Notes: generated by a model from the sequence alone, not told the origin. Counted from the first letter of the stretch, positions 1 through 8,332 are shown. The stretch is DNA of 13,068 nt from Bdellovibrionales bacterium (GCA_020435185.1 JAGRAA010000055.1:1-13068), one strand, 5' to 3'. Numbers and translations are program-made.

Positions 1-45
1 ACAAAAACAAATGAAGAGTTTTTAAATTCTATGGGTGCTAAGTAA
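1..45 (+). CDS. rho: transcription termination factor Rho, C-terminal end (partial, 5' end outside window)
   Basis: The first 45 bases read in frame as TKTNEEFLNSMGAK followed by TAA. This matches the end of Rho, whose E. coli version finishes with TKTNDDFFEMMKRS. Rho is a hexameric RNA helicase/ATPase that ends transcription of untranslated RNA in the cytoplasm. Only the last 14 residues are visible, so no Walker or RNA-binding motif can be checked; the call rests on this short tail and on the following prfA-prmC-murA, a common neighbour set of rho. An AT-rich 12-bp inverted repeat (39-50 with 55-66) overlaps the stop codon, but no T-run follows it. Confidence 0.75.
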   Translation, partial: TKTNEEFLNSMGAK

Positions 46-116
46 GTATTTGAAAATACTTACTTAAATAAAAATTTAAAAAAAATCCTTTAAAATAATG
101 TAATGCATTAAAATGA

Positions 117-162
117 TGTGGATAAACTTGTGCATAAGTTTGTTTTCCACACCTTATCCACA
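117..162. promoter_or_regulatory. cluster of four DnaA boxes
   Basis: Two perfect DnaA boxes (TTATCCACA) lie 28 bases apart: one on the minus strand at 117-125 and one on the plus strand at 154-162. Between them are a minus-strand box at 129-137 (TTATGCACA, which fits TTATNCACA) and a plus-strand box with one mismatch at 143-151 (TTTTCCACA). The boxes converge: two minus, then two plus. A very AT-rich stretch lies to the right. Four sites in 46 bases is far above chance. DnaA, the replication initiator, binds such sites at origins, at regulated promoters and at titration sites; the sequence alone does not say which applies. Confidence 0.8.
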
Positions 163-314
163 AAAGACATCCTTGTTTTGTAGGGATTTTTTTCGAAATA
201 TTTTTTAGGAAAGAAAGATTTATCATGATTTTTCTCAGTGGGTAAAGAAAAATTTTGAAAAAATTATAAAATTTTTTAATTGCACTCATAATAAGCAATT
301 GTTTTTGTGGTGAG

Positions 315-347
315 TTATAAAATGCATTTAATTATAAAATGCATTTA
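315..347. repeat. tandem 16-bp direct repeat upstream of prfA
   Basis: The sequence ttataaaatgcattta occurs at 315-330 and again at 332-347, exact copies separated by one base. Each copy contains the palindrome aaatgcattt. A related palindrome, taatgcatta, lies at 101-110 beside the DnaA boxes. Two palindromic sites 17 bases apart could be paired binding sites for a dimeric protein, but no known operator is recognised. Confidence 0.6.
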
Positions 348-402
348 TATAGATGACTATCTATAGGTTAGACCAAGAATTTTTTTTAATGAATTCTTAG
401 TC
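348..402 (+). promoter_or_regulatory. two adjacent hairpins in the prfA leader region
   Basis: Hairpin 1 pairs 348-354 (tatagat) with 359-365 (atctata) around a 4-base loop. Hairpin 2 pairs 371-381 with 392-402 (11 positions, one mismatch at 374/399) around a T-rich 10-base loop. Hairpin 2 ends 47 bases before the prfA start. The T-run is in the loop rather than after the stem, so this is not a standard intrinsic terminator. A role in RNA structure or as a protein-binding palindrome is possible; none is established. Confidence 0.4.
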
Positions 403-449
403 ATTTGATTTCAATTTAACATAGTAATGATTCTAGTCGGGCGAGTGAC

Positions 450-1529
450 ATGCTGAAGAAATTAGAAGAAGTGAGTAAAAAATATGAAAGGCTTACACAG
501 GAGCTACAGCGTCCTGGTGTAACAGATAATCAAAATGAGTATAAAAAACTCATGAAGGATCTTGCTCAAATTGAACCCATTCATCAAAAGTATCAAGCCT
601 ATGAAAAGGTATTAGCCGAAATACAATCTAATAAAGATTTAATAGCTAATGAAAAAGATCAAGAGATCAGAGCGTTGGCTAAAGAAGAGCTTCCAGAACT
701 AGAGGTTCAAAAGGGTGAGTTAGAAGACCAGCTAAAAATCTTATTGCTTCCTAAAGATCCTAATGACGAAAAGAATATTATTCTGGAGATTCGTGCCGGT
801 GCCGGAGGAGATGAAGCGAGTCTGTTCGCTGAAGAATTATTTAGGGCTTACAGTTACTATGCCAGCAAGAAAGGTTGGGTGATGAAGCTTATCTCTACGT
901 CACCAGGAAATGCTGGTGGAGTCAAAGAGGTTATAGCGAGTATTTCTGGAGCGAGTGTATACAGTATAATGAAATATGAAAGTGGTGTGCATAGAGTTCA
1001 ACGGGTTCCTAAGACAGAATCTCAGGGTCGTGTACACACCTCAACAATAACTGTTGCTGTCATTCCTGAGGCTGAAGAAGTGGATGTAAAAATAAATCCT
1101 AACGATCTTAGAATAGACGTTTACAGGTCGAGTGGGCATGGTGGTCAATCTGTAAATACAACAGATTCAGCGGTTAGAGTGACCCATTTGCCAACCGGGT
1201 TAGTCGTGACCTGTCAGGATGGGAAATCTCAATTATCAAATAAGGAACAGGCACTTAAGGTTTTGTATTCACGACTTCAAGCCATCGAAGAAGAAAAGGC
1301 TGTGAGAGAGGCATCGGATGCGAGATTAGCTCAAATCGGAACAGGTGATCGTTCGGAAAGAATTCGTACTTATAATTTTCCTCAATCTAGAATTACTGAT
1401 CATAGAATAGGCTTAACGATACACTCTCTTGCTGAAGTCATGGGTGGAGAATTTACTAACTTGATTGAACCTTTGATTACCTATTACCAAGCTGAGTCAC
1501 TAAAAAAGCAATCGGAAGTTCACGCGTGA
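450..1529 (+). CDS. prfA: peptide chain release factor 1 (RF1)
   Basis: RF1 reads UAA and UAG stop codons in the ribosomal A site and triggers release of the finished protein. The 359-residue length equals the family norm (E. coli 360). An N-terminal coiled-coil domain (about 1-105) is followed by the GAGGDEA segment (117-123), the codon-recognition tripeptide PKT (187-189, the PxT motif that separates RF1 from RF2) and the catalytic GGQ (231-233) within SSGHGGQSVN. The C-terminal NFPQSRITDHR signature is also present. The ATG at 450 has only a weak purine-rich stretch (gggcgag) before it, but it gives the expected N-terminus. The stop overlaps the GTG start of prmC. Confidence 0.97.
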   Translation: MLKKLEEVSKKYERLTQELQRPGVTDNQNEYKKLMKDLAQIEPIHQKYQAYEKVLAEIQSNKDLIANEKDQEIRALAKEELPELEVQKGELEDQLKILLLPKDPNDEKNIILEIRAGAGGDEASLFAEELFRAYSYYASKKGWVMKLISTSPGNAGGVKEVIASISGASVYSIMKYESGVHRVQRVPKTESQGRVHTSTITVAVIPEAEEVDVKINPNDLRIDVYRSSGHGGQSVNTTDSAVRVTHLPTGLVVTCQDGKSQLSNKEQALKVLYSRLQAIEEEKAVREASDARLAQIGTGDRSERIRTYNFPQSRITDHRIGLTIHSLAEVMGGEFTNLIEPLITYYQAESLKKQSEVHA

Positions 1530-2404
1530 TATTAAAAGATATACTTGAGAAGACTACCCATTTTTTTAAAGGCAAAGACTTTGAATCTCCTCGGTTGGAT
1601 GCCGAACTGCTTATTGCTGATGTTTTAAATTTTTCTAGAATAGAACTTTATACTAACCATCTGTATCCATTAGATAGTGATCAAGTTCAAAAATGCAGAG
1701 ACCATGTAGTAAGGAGAGGTAAAGGAGAGCCTGTCGCTTACATTTTGGGTTATAAAGATTTTTATAGATCTAGGTTTTTTGTAACCCCTAATGTGTTGAT
1801 TCCTCGTCCTGAAACCGAAATTTTGGTAGAATCAGCTGTTGAATGGATTAAAAAAACCGGGAAGGGTTCCGATATCATTATTGCAGATTTTGGTGCTGGA
1901 TCGGGGTGCGTGGGGCTAAGCTTAGCAAAAGAAATCCCTAATGCAAAAGTCTATTTATTCGATATTTCATCTTCGGCATTAGATTTGGCTAGAAAAAACT
2001 CTGTTCAATTAAATATAGAAGATAGAATAAATTTTGTGCAAGGAGATATCAATCAAATAGATAAAAGTGAGTTAGGTTTTGAATTCGATTTAATTGTAGC
2101 TAACCCACCTTATATAGATAAAGGGTCTTTTGATTTTGATCCTCTTGTAAAGGAATATGAACCTAATGAAGCGTTATTTTCTGATGAAAAAGGGTTGTTT
2201 GATGAAAAAAATTGGGCGGCTAAGGCTTTTGATTGGTTGACTCCCGATGGGGCTTACTTCACAGAAATAGGTTTTGACCAAGGAGACTTTTTAAAAGAGC
2301 ACTTTGAGCAAGAGTTGCAGTTTCAAAAAGTAAAAATTTTAAAAGATTACTCTAATTTTGATCGTTTAATTGTGGCTTCTAAGTCGTCCTCACTGGATGC
2401 ATAA
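1526..2404 (+). CDS. prmC: peptide chain release factor N5-glutamine methyltransferase
   Basis: PrmC (HemK) methylates the glutamine of the GGQ motif in release factors, using S-adenosylmethionine, and so speeds peptide release. The 292 residues are near the usual 275-290. Visible are the N-terminal helical domain, the conserved LIPRPETE segment (91-98), the SAM-binding loop DFGAGSGCVGL (121-131) and the catalytic NPPY motif (193-196) that holds the target glutamine amide. The start is GTG at 1526, overlapping the prfA stop by 4 bases (GTGA). This arrangement implies translational coupling, so the enzyme is made with its substrate. Confidence 0.96.
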   Translation: MILKDILEKTTHFFKGKDFESPRLDAELLIADVLNFSRIELYTNHLYPLDSDQVQKCRDHVVRRGKGEPVAYILGYKDFYRSRFFVTPNVLIPRPETEILVESAVEWIKKTGKGSDIIIADFGAGSGCVGLSLAKEIPNAKVYLFDISSSALDLARKNSVQLNIEDRINFVQGDINQIDKSELGFEFDLIVANPPYIDKGSFDFDPLVKEYEPNEALFSDEKGLFDEKNWAAKAFDWLTPDGAYFTEIGFDQGDFLKEHFEQELQFQKVKILKDYSNFDRLIVASKSSSLDA

Positions 2405-2422
2405 TATGAAAAAGAGGTAAAT

Positions 2423-3676
2423 ATGGATAAAATGTGTGTAGCGAAAAGCCCGGCGCTAAAGGGAGAGGTTCACACCAGTGGAGCTAAGAATTCAGCGTTG
2501 CCGTTGTTATTTTCTACTCTGTTATGCGATGGCGAACATGTTTTTCACAACGTTCCTCAGCTTATGGATATTCATTCGACGAAGAGTTTGCTTGAAAGTT
2601 TTAATTGTGAAGTTTCAATGAGTGGTGATGTGGCAAAAATCTATGTGAAGCCTCCCGCTAAAGTCGAAGCTCAGTATGATTTCGTAAGAAAAATGCGAGC
2701 CAGTATTTTGTGTTTGGGACCATTATTAAGCCGATATGGAGAAGCGGTTGTCAGTCTACCAGGAGGATGTGCTATTGGATCAAGACCGATTAATCTTCAT
2801 TTGGAAGGTCTTGAAACTTTGGGTGCTGAGATTTCTGTTGAAAAAGGGTATGTCATCGCAAAATGTAAAAAATTAAAGGGTGAAAGAATTAGCTTTGAAA
2901 ATCCCACGGTGGGAGGAACAGAAAACTTAATGATGGCCGCCACATTGGCCGAGGGTGAAACAATTATTGAAAACGCGGCTAAAGAACCGGAGATAGTGGA
3001 TTTGGCTGATTACTTGAGAAAAATGGGCGCTAAAATAGAAGGAGATGGGACGAGCATTATAAAGATTGAGGGTGTGGATCAATTGCGCCCCTCTGAGCAT
3101 CGAGTAATCCCTGATAGAATTGAGGCAGGAACGCTTCTTATTGCTGGAGCGATAACCGGTGGTGAGGTGACCGTTGAAAGTTGTGTACCCAGCCACTTGG
3201 ATGCTCTTATTTACAAATTAAAAGAAAGCGGATTTGAAATTTATCAAGAGAAAGAAAGTATAACCATTAAAGGTCGAAATAATTGGGGTGGTGTGGATAT
3301 TACCACGGCTCCGCATCCTGCATTTCCGACGGATTTGCAGGCTCAATTTATGGCGTTGATGGCCGTAGCAGAAGGAACAAGTGTTATCACAGAGTCTGTG
3401 TTTGAAAATAGATTCATGCATGTTCAGGAGCTGGTGAGAATGAATGCGAATATAACTCCAAAAACAAGAGTGGCTATTGTTAGGGGAAAACCCGGATGCC
3501 TACAAGGAGCTCCCGTTATGGCTACCGATTTAAGGGCTAGTGCTTGTCTTGTTTTGGCAGGCCTAGTCGCCGAAGGTGAGACTACGGTAAATAGAATTTA
3601 TCATTTAGACAGAGGCTACGAAAAGTTAGAGGAAAAACTCACCAAATTGGGTGCAAAAATACAAAGAGTTAAGTAG
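2423..3676 (+). CDS. murA: UDP-N-acetylglucosamine 1-carboxyvinyltransferase
   Basis: MurA carries out the first committed step of peptidoglycan synthesis: it transfers enolpyruvyl from phosphoenolpyruvate to UDP-GlcNAc in the cytoplasm. The 417 residues match the family length (E. coli 419). The N-terminal GEVHTSGAKNSALP carries the conserved K22-N23 pair, and the active-site loop LPGGCAIGSRP has the catalytic cysteine at 116. With Cys rather than Asp there, the enzyme is expected to be fosfomycin-sensitive. The C-terminal half keeps DLRASACLVLAGL and the final RGYEKLEEKL region. A good ribosome site (gagg, 2414-2417) precedes the ATG. The gene lies 18 bases after prmC, probably in the same operon. 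Confidence 0.97.
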   Translation: MDKMCVAKSPALKGEVHTSGAKNSALPLLFSTLLCDGEHVFHNVPQLMDIHSTKSLLESFNCEVSMSGDVAKIYVKPPAKVEAQYDFVRKMRASILCLGPLLSRYGEAVVSLPGGCAIGSRPINLHLEGLETLGAEISVEKGYVIAKCKKLKGERISFENPTVGGTENLMMAATLAEGETIIENAAKEPEIVDLADYLRKMGAKIEGDGTSIIKIEGVDQLRPSEHRVIPDRIEAGTLLIAGAITGGEVTVESCVPSHLDALIYKLKESGFEIYQEKESITIKGRNNWGGVDITTAPHPAFPTDLQAQFMALMAVAEGTSVITESVFENRFMHVQELVRMNANITPKTRVAIVRGKPGCLQGAPVMATDLRASACLVLAGLVAEGETTVNRIYHLDRGYEKLEEKLTKLGAKIQRVK

Positions 3677-3780
3677 CTGTCGGATAGGGTCGGGGTTTTT
3701 ATAAATCCTTATTTGAACCCTTGGAAAATCATCAAAGATTGAACTATTATATAGGGTTAGAGAATAGTTTGGAGATTTTG

Positions 3781-6729
3781 GTGAATAAGGTTCAGAGATG
3801 GATAGTTAAAGACTCAAAGGGGCGGTTACAGGGCCCCTACACCACTCAGCAGATTCTACAAAAAATCTCATTCGGAGAAATTGGAGGTGAAGAATATATT
3901 TCACCTTATCCGGGAACAAATTGGGTTCCTATTTCTCAAGAGCCAGATTTTTTTGATCATTTATTAAAAGTGTTGGCCAATTTAAATGATGACCAGATAG
4001 AAGTGGTCCATGAAGAAGAAAATTTTGATGGTCCTTTAGATAGCGACCACGCCCATCCTCCTTCTGATGATAGAAATGAAAAAAAAGAATCTTTAGAAGA
4101 TAAAACAGTAAATATTGGAACCGATAAATCAGGTCACTCAGAAACCGTAAAGATAAATGTTACTCAAGAGAAAAAAGAAAAGGCACATGGACCTACTTCT
4201 GATCATGTTATTCGCGAGCCAAAAACGGGAAACAGAGAAAGAGTTAAAGAAGAAAAAACAAAGAGAGCGAAAAAATATAAGAAAAAAAGTTCGGATGATG
4301 ATGTTATTGAATTGGAAGATCAAAAAGAACTGGATAAAAAAGAAAAACTTAAACAGGCTAAAATACCTTTAATCTCGCTAGTTGTGATTGTCGTGATTAT
4401 TGGAGTTTGGTTATTTTTACCTAATTCTAATAGCAGGGCCACGAAATTGATTTTTCCAAAAAAGAAATCAGTAAAGATTTCAAAAGAAGAAGAAGAAGCG
4501 TTAATTCAAAAGGCAGAGTTGAACATTCAAAAAGATACTCATAAAAATTATGTTAATGCTCAATCCTATATCGTAAAGTCTTTAGAGGGAAATATTAAGA
4601 ATACGAAGAGTTGGGCGTTGCTCTGTTTAACATATCTTGAGCTGTGGCCTTATGTTGATCAAAGTGCTGAAGACTATAATAAGCTATTAAAAGCTACTCG
4701 CGTTTCTAGAAAATTAGACTCTGCAGGGCCGAATGGATCGACTTGTCAGGCAGTGAACTTAATATTGACGTCGAAATTAGAAGAGGCACGATTAGAGATT
4801 AAATCTATTTTAGATAGGTACGGTTCAGGTCAATATCCCCCAGTTGTTTTTTACTATTTAAAAGCCATAGAGTTAGCGAGTACTGGGCAGAATGAATTGG
4901 CAATTAACTATTTGGATTCAGCTCAAAAACTATGGCCGTCTTGGCTTCGACCTTACGTATTTCAGGCACAGCTTTATAAAAAAATGCAACAGTATACTCC
5001 TGCCTACAATGTCTTAAGTAAAGTATTGCGAGCTAGTCCTCAGCATAAAGTGGCTCAAATAGAATTGGCAGAGCTAGAGTTTAAAAATTTTGGTCATTTA
5101 GAGTCAGCCTATACAAGACTGAATAATGTCTTGGCGACAAAAGATTTGGCGCCAAACTCGGTGATGGCTAAAGGTTTTTTTGTTCAAGCACAACTTCATG
5201 CAAAATATGACAATCTAGATCAGGCTCTTGATGCGGCTAAGAAGGCGTATCAATTAGACCCAGGAAACCAGACGATTAAAAATTTTGTTTTAGAATTAGG
5301 AAGTGCGGCAGATATTTCTACGGCTAATGTGGACGTTAGGCAATTGATAGTAGAGGGGGATCAATTTTTTAGAAGTGGAAAAGTTCAGGCGGCATCTGCC
5401 AATTATAAAACAGCGTTTGAAATAGATCCTCATAATAGCATTGCGGCCTATAAAGCAGCTCAAACTCTTTGGGAGTTGGGGTTTTCTGAGCAAGCTGTGA
5501 AGTGGTTAAATAAATCTATACAAGCAGATCCAAAAAATATTGATGCTTATATTTTGCAGGCAGAGTATCAGGCTAAAAGATATAATTTTAGAGGAGCGAG
5601 AAAAGTATTGGCGGTAGCTGCGAAGGTATCTCCTAAAAATTATAAAGTTTATAGAGGGTATGCTAAGGTTGAGCTGATCAGACGAGATGCCAAAGGTGCG
5701 ATTAGTTTTGCTCAAAAGGCTTTGAATTTATATAGCACTGATGTTGAAACCCAAATTATTATGGCTAAGGCAAATCTGTTGCTCAATCAAGCGGGTGATG
5801 CAAATAGAATTGCCTTCGACTCGGCCACAAAGGCCATAGAGATAGATTTTAATAACCGTGAAGCTCAAATCGTATATGCACAGGCTTACGCTAGACAAGA
5901 AGGAGTAGATGCAGGAATTCATTATTTAAGTAGATTGATTAACACTTACCCAGAGCTGCTTGATTATAGAATAGCTTTAGGCAAAATGTTGATTGATGAT
6001 CAACGATATAAAGAAGCGGTGGAGACTTTATTGGCGGCGCTGAATATTCAACCACGATCAAAAGAGGCTCATCTAAATCTTGGAACAGCCTATAGATTAT
6101 ATGGAAAATTTGATTATGCTTTGAAAAGTTATTTGAAGGCGGCAGAATTAGATCCAGCAGATGCTGAGGCGTTATTTAATGCGGGGTTATTATATTTACA
6201 GATTCAAAATGCGAAACAGGCAAGAAGTCAGTTTGAGCGTGCTCAATTGATTAATCCTAGGTATCCGTTAATTCATTATTATATTGGAGAGTCCTTATTT
6301 TTAATGAAAGATTATCAGGGAGCCATTGACGAAGCGACAAAAGAAATTCGTGTTAATCCAAAGCTTCCTCAGCCCTATATTTTAATAGCTAGAGCCCATA
6401 CTAAAATGAAGAATTATAGTCTTTGTGCTCAAGAGTATCAAAAGGCTATTAAAATTAGTCAACTTTCTGGTGAGAATTATATAAACGTAGCTTATTGCTA
6501 TCGTCTAAGTGGTAGTTTGGATGAAGCTCGTCTTATGTTAGAAAAAGCGAATAAAGTTGAAAGTGGTAATCCTTTAATACATAAAGAGTTTGGAGCATTG
6601 TTTGAGACACTTGGAGAATATAGAGAAGCAATAAAGTCTTACGAGACTTATCTTATTTTAGATCCTGCGGCTAAAGATAGAGCGTTGATTGAAAGTCGGA
6701 TAAGGATCCTTGGGGATAAAACCTTATAA
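3781..6729 (+). CDS. large membrane-anchored TPR protein with N-terminal GYF-like domain
   Basis: Numbered from the GTG at 3781 (982 residues). Residues about 5-55 resemble a GYF_2-type domain (WIVKD.KGRLQGPYTTQQIL, a G.I spacing and GTNWVPI). A long charged linker (about 75-192), first acidic and then very rich in Lys and Glu, leads to one transmembrane helix (195-214) preceded by lysines, which predicts a cytoplasmic N-terminus and an external C-terminus. The remaining roughly 750 residues are tandem tetratricopeptide repeats (more than a dozen; typical units near LNLGTAYRLYGKFDYALKSY). TPR arrays hold partner proteins together. The frame is open from a TTG at 3721, but that codon has no ribosome site, whereas GTG 3781 has GGAG six bases upstream and starts just before the domain. 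Partners are unknown; an envelope scaffold is an inference. Confidence 0.85.
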   Translation: MNKVQRWIVKDSKGRLQGPYTTQQILQKISFGEIGGEEYISPYPGTNWVPISQEPDFFDHLLKVLANLNDDQIEVVHEEENFDGPLDSDHAHPPSDDRNEKKESLEDKTVNIGTDKSGHSETVKINVTQEKKEKAHGPTSDHVIREPKTGNRERVKEEKTKRAKKYKKKSSDDDVIELEDQKELDKKEKLKQAKIPLISLVVIVVIIGVWLFLPNSNSRATKLIFPKKKSVKISKEEEEALIQKAELNIQKDTHKNYVNAQSYIVKSLEGNIKNTKSWALLCLTYLELWPYVDQSAEDYNKLLKATRVSRKLDSAGPNGSTCQAVNLILTSKLEEARLEIKSILDRYGSGQYPPVVFYYLKAIELASTGQNELAINYLDSAQKLWPSWLRPYVFQAQLYKKMQQYTPAYNVLSKVLRASPQHKVAQIELAELEFKNFGHLESAYTRLNNVLATKDLAPNSVMAKGFFVQAQLHAKYDNLDQALDAAKKAYQLDPGNQTIKNFVLELGSAADISTANVDVRQLIVEGDQFFRSGKVQAASANYKTAFEIDPHNSIAAYKAAQTLWELGFSEQAVKWLNKSIQADPKNIDAYILQAEYQAKRYNFRGARKVLAVAAKVSPKNYKVYRGYAKVELIRRDAKGAISFAQKALNLYSTDVETQIIMAKANLLLNQAGDANRIAFDSATKAIEIDFNNREAQIVYAQAYARQEGVDAGIHYLSRLINTYPELLDYRIALGKMLIDDQRYKEAVETLLAALNIQPRSKEAHLNLGTAYRLYGKFDYALKSYLKAAELDPADAEALFNAGLLYLQIQNAKQARSQFERAQLINPRYPLIHYYIGESLFLMKDYQGAIDEATKEIRVNPKLPQPYILIARAHTKMKNYSLCAQEYQKAIKISQLSGENYINVAYCYRLSGSLDEARLMLEKANKVESGNPLIHKEFGALFETLGEYREAIKSYETYLILDPAAKDRALIESRIRILGDKTL

Positions 6730-6745
6730 TGAAAGAGAGGCGTCA

Positions 6746-7042
6746 ATGAGTCAGTATATGCAGAACATGCAATTGAAATTAAAAAGCTCATCAAATGGAA
6801 TGGTATTGTTAGGGTTTAAGCTTTTATCGGGGCTTATTTTGGGCCTTACCTTTGCTCTTATTGGAGAGGAAATCATTGGATATGGAAAATTTTCATTTAC
6901 TTTTGTTGTGATTCTCAGCATTTTTGGTTTGTTACGAATAGCTAAAAAATGGAGATATGTGGGCGTCTTTGTTTTTGATTTGGTTTGTGTTTTGATTGGC
7001 TTGTTGCTAAGAATGTATATTTTAATAGCTCCAGGGGCCTAG
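6746..7042 (+). CDS. small three-helix membrane protein of unknown function
   Basis: A 98-residue protein with three predicted hydrophobic helices (about 18-40, 47-64, 71-95) and a polar N-terminus. It has no motif I recognise. The ATG at 6746 is preceded by gagagg (6735-6740) at five bases; the longer frame from a TTG at 6710 would overlap the TPR gene and lacks a ribosome site. It begins 16 bases after the TPR gene and ends 9 bases before serS, so it is probably co-transcribed with both. The position right after a single-pass TPR scaffold suggests, without proof, that the two proteins act together in the inner membrane. Confidence 0.8.
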   Translation: MSQYMQNMQLKLKSSSNGMVLLGFKLLSGLILGLTFALIGEEIIGYGKFSFTFVVILSIFGLLRIAKKWRYVGVFVFDLVCVLIGLLLRMYILIAPGA

Positions 7043-7051
7043 GAGAGATAG

Positions 7052-8332
7052 ATGATTGATGTAAAATTATTAGAAAAAGATCCTGAATTTGCGCAGCGAT
7101 ATAAAGAAAGCCTTGTTCACAGAGGAGTTTCTCCAGAGGATTATGAAAAGATCCATGAGATTAATAAGAAGAGAAAAAAGTTAATCTCTGAAGCAGAAAC
7201 TTTAAGAGCCGATCAAAACAAGATTAGCAAAGATGTTGCTAAATTGAAAAAAGAGGGAGAGGACGCTACTCAACTCTTGAAGCAACTCCAAGATCTGAGT
7301 CATCAAGTAAAAGGCTCTATGGCTGAGGCTGAGCAGACAGATCAAGAACTCAAAGATTATATGTTGAGCCTTCCAAATATTTGTCATCCCGAAACCCCGG
7401 TCGGCAAAAGTGAAGAAGATAATGTTGTTATTCATTCAAAAGGTGAGGCCGCTGAGTTTAAATTTGAAGTTAAAGATCATGTTACTTTGGGTGAGAGTTT
7501 AAAAATTTTAGATTTTGAAAGACCTGGAAAAGTGACTGGGGCAAGATTTAGTTTTCTGAGAGGGATGGGCTCTCGATTAGAAAGGGCATTGATTCAGTTT
7601 ATGTTAGATCTTCACGTCGACGAAAATGGCTATGAAGAAATGATTCCACCCTTTGTCGTGAATAGTCAAAGCATGTTAGGGACCGGACAGCTTCCGAAGT
7701 TTGCAGCGGATTCATTTAAACTAGAAGGATTTGATTATTTTTTAGTTCCTACAGCTGAGGTTCCTGTCACTAATTTTTATGCTGGAGAAATGTTGGCTGA
7801 AGAAGACTTGCCGATAAGTTTTTGTGCATACACTCCTTGTTTTCGTTCAGAAGCGGGTAGTTACGGAAAAGATACCCGAGGATTGTTTAGGCAACATCAA
7901 TTTAATAAGGTGGAGCTGGTGAAATTTGCTCATCCTGACCATTCTTACGAAGAGCATGAAAAGTTGACTTCTAACGCTGAGAAGGTTTTGGAGCTTTTGG
8001 AGCTCCCTTTTAGACGAGTCGCTTTGTGTACTGGAGATATTGGGTTTAGTGCGGCAAAATGTTACGACTTAGAGGTTTGGCTGCCAGGTCAGGGAAAGTA
8101 CAGAGAAATTAGTTCTTGCTCCAACTTTGAGGATTTTCAGGCTCGAAGAGCAAACATTCGATTTAAGTCAGGAAACGGCAAGCCGCGTTATGTGCATACA
8201 TTAAATGGCTCTGGACTTGCGGTAGGTCGTACTTTGATAGCAATTTTGGAGAACTTTCAAAACGAAGATGGGTCGATCAAAATTCCATCGGTGCTTCAAC
8301 GATATATGGGTGGTAAGACTGAAATCCGTTAA
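7052..8332 (+). CDS. serS: serine--tRNA ligase
   Basis: SerS activates serine with ATP and loads it onto tRNA-Ser in the cytoplasm. The 426 residues match the bacterial type. The N-terminal 1-105 form the long antiparallel coiled coil that grips the long variable arm of tRNA-Ser. The class II core follows: TAEVP (234-238, serine pocket), motif 2 starting FRSEAGSYGKDTRG (264-277) and motif 3 around GSGLAVGRTL (386-395). The C-terminus IPSVLQRYMGG is typical. A strong ribosome site (aggaga, 7041-7046) precedes the ATG by five bases. A tRNA-Ser gene, a substrate of this enzyme, starts 56 bases after the stop codon. Confidence 0.98.
   Translation: MIDVKLLEKDPEFAQRYKESLVHRGVSPEDYEKIHEINKKRKKLISEAETLRADQNKISKDVAKLKKEGEDATQLLKQLQDLSHQVKGSMAEAEQTDQELKDYMLSLPNICHPETPVGKSEEDNVVIHSKGEAAEFKFEVKDHVTLGESLKILDFERPGKVTGARFSFLRGMGSRLERALIQFMLDLHVDENGYEEMIPPFVVNSQSMLGTGQLPKFAADSFKLEGFDYFLVPTAEVPVTNFYAGEMLAEEDLPISFCAYTPCFRSEAGSYGKDTRGLFRQHQFNKVELVKFAHPDHSYEEHEKLTSNAEKVLELLELPFRRVALCTGDIGFSAAKCYDLEVWLPGQGKYREISSCSNFEDFQARRANIRFKSGNGKPRYVHTLNGSGLAVGRTLIAILENFQNEDGSIKIPSVLQRYMGGKTEIR

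Larger units (their letters stand above)
46..449. other. long AT-rich gene-free region between rho and prfA
   Basis: About 400 bases without a credible coding region. From left to right it holds an AT-rich hairpin over the rho stop (39-66), the DnaA-box cluster (117-162), very A/T-rich DNA (about 180-300), a tandem 16-bp repeat (315-347) and two hairpins (348-365 and 371-402). I found no L31 (rpmE) reading frame here, although rpmE often sits between rho and prfA. The promoter of prfA should lie here, but I see no convincing -35/-10 pair. Confidence 0.7.

Noticed and set aside
39..66. Hairpin over the rho stop codon as an intrinsic terminator
   Set aside because: The 12-bp stem is nearly all A/T and is followed by A-rich DNA rather than a T-run.
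38..298. Minus-strand open frame of 86 codons between rho and prfA
   Set aside because: It lies in A/T-rich DNA, overlaps the DnaA-box cluster, has biased Phe/Lys/Ile composition and no ribosome site or recognisable motif.
278..306. Stem aattgc/gcaatt followed by gtttttg as the rho terminator
   Set aside because: Only a 6-bp A/T-rich stem with an 11-base loop, more than 230 bases after rho; too weak to call.
3721..3780. TTG at 3721 as the start of the TPR protein
   Set aside because: No ribosome site before it, and the extra 20 residues precede the GYF-like domain; GTG at 3781 has GGAG at correct spacing.
4157..4372. Lys/Arg-rich 71-codon frame inside the TPR gene
   Set aside because: A shadow of the A-rich linker in another frame; the real protein continues through it without a break.
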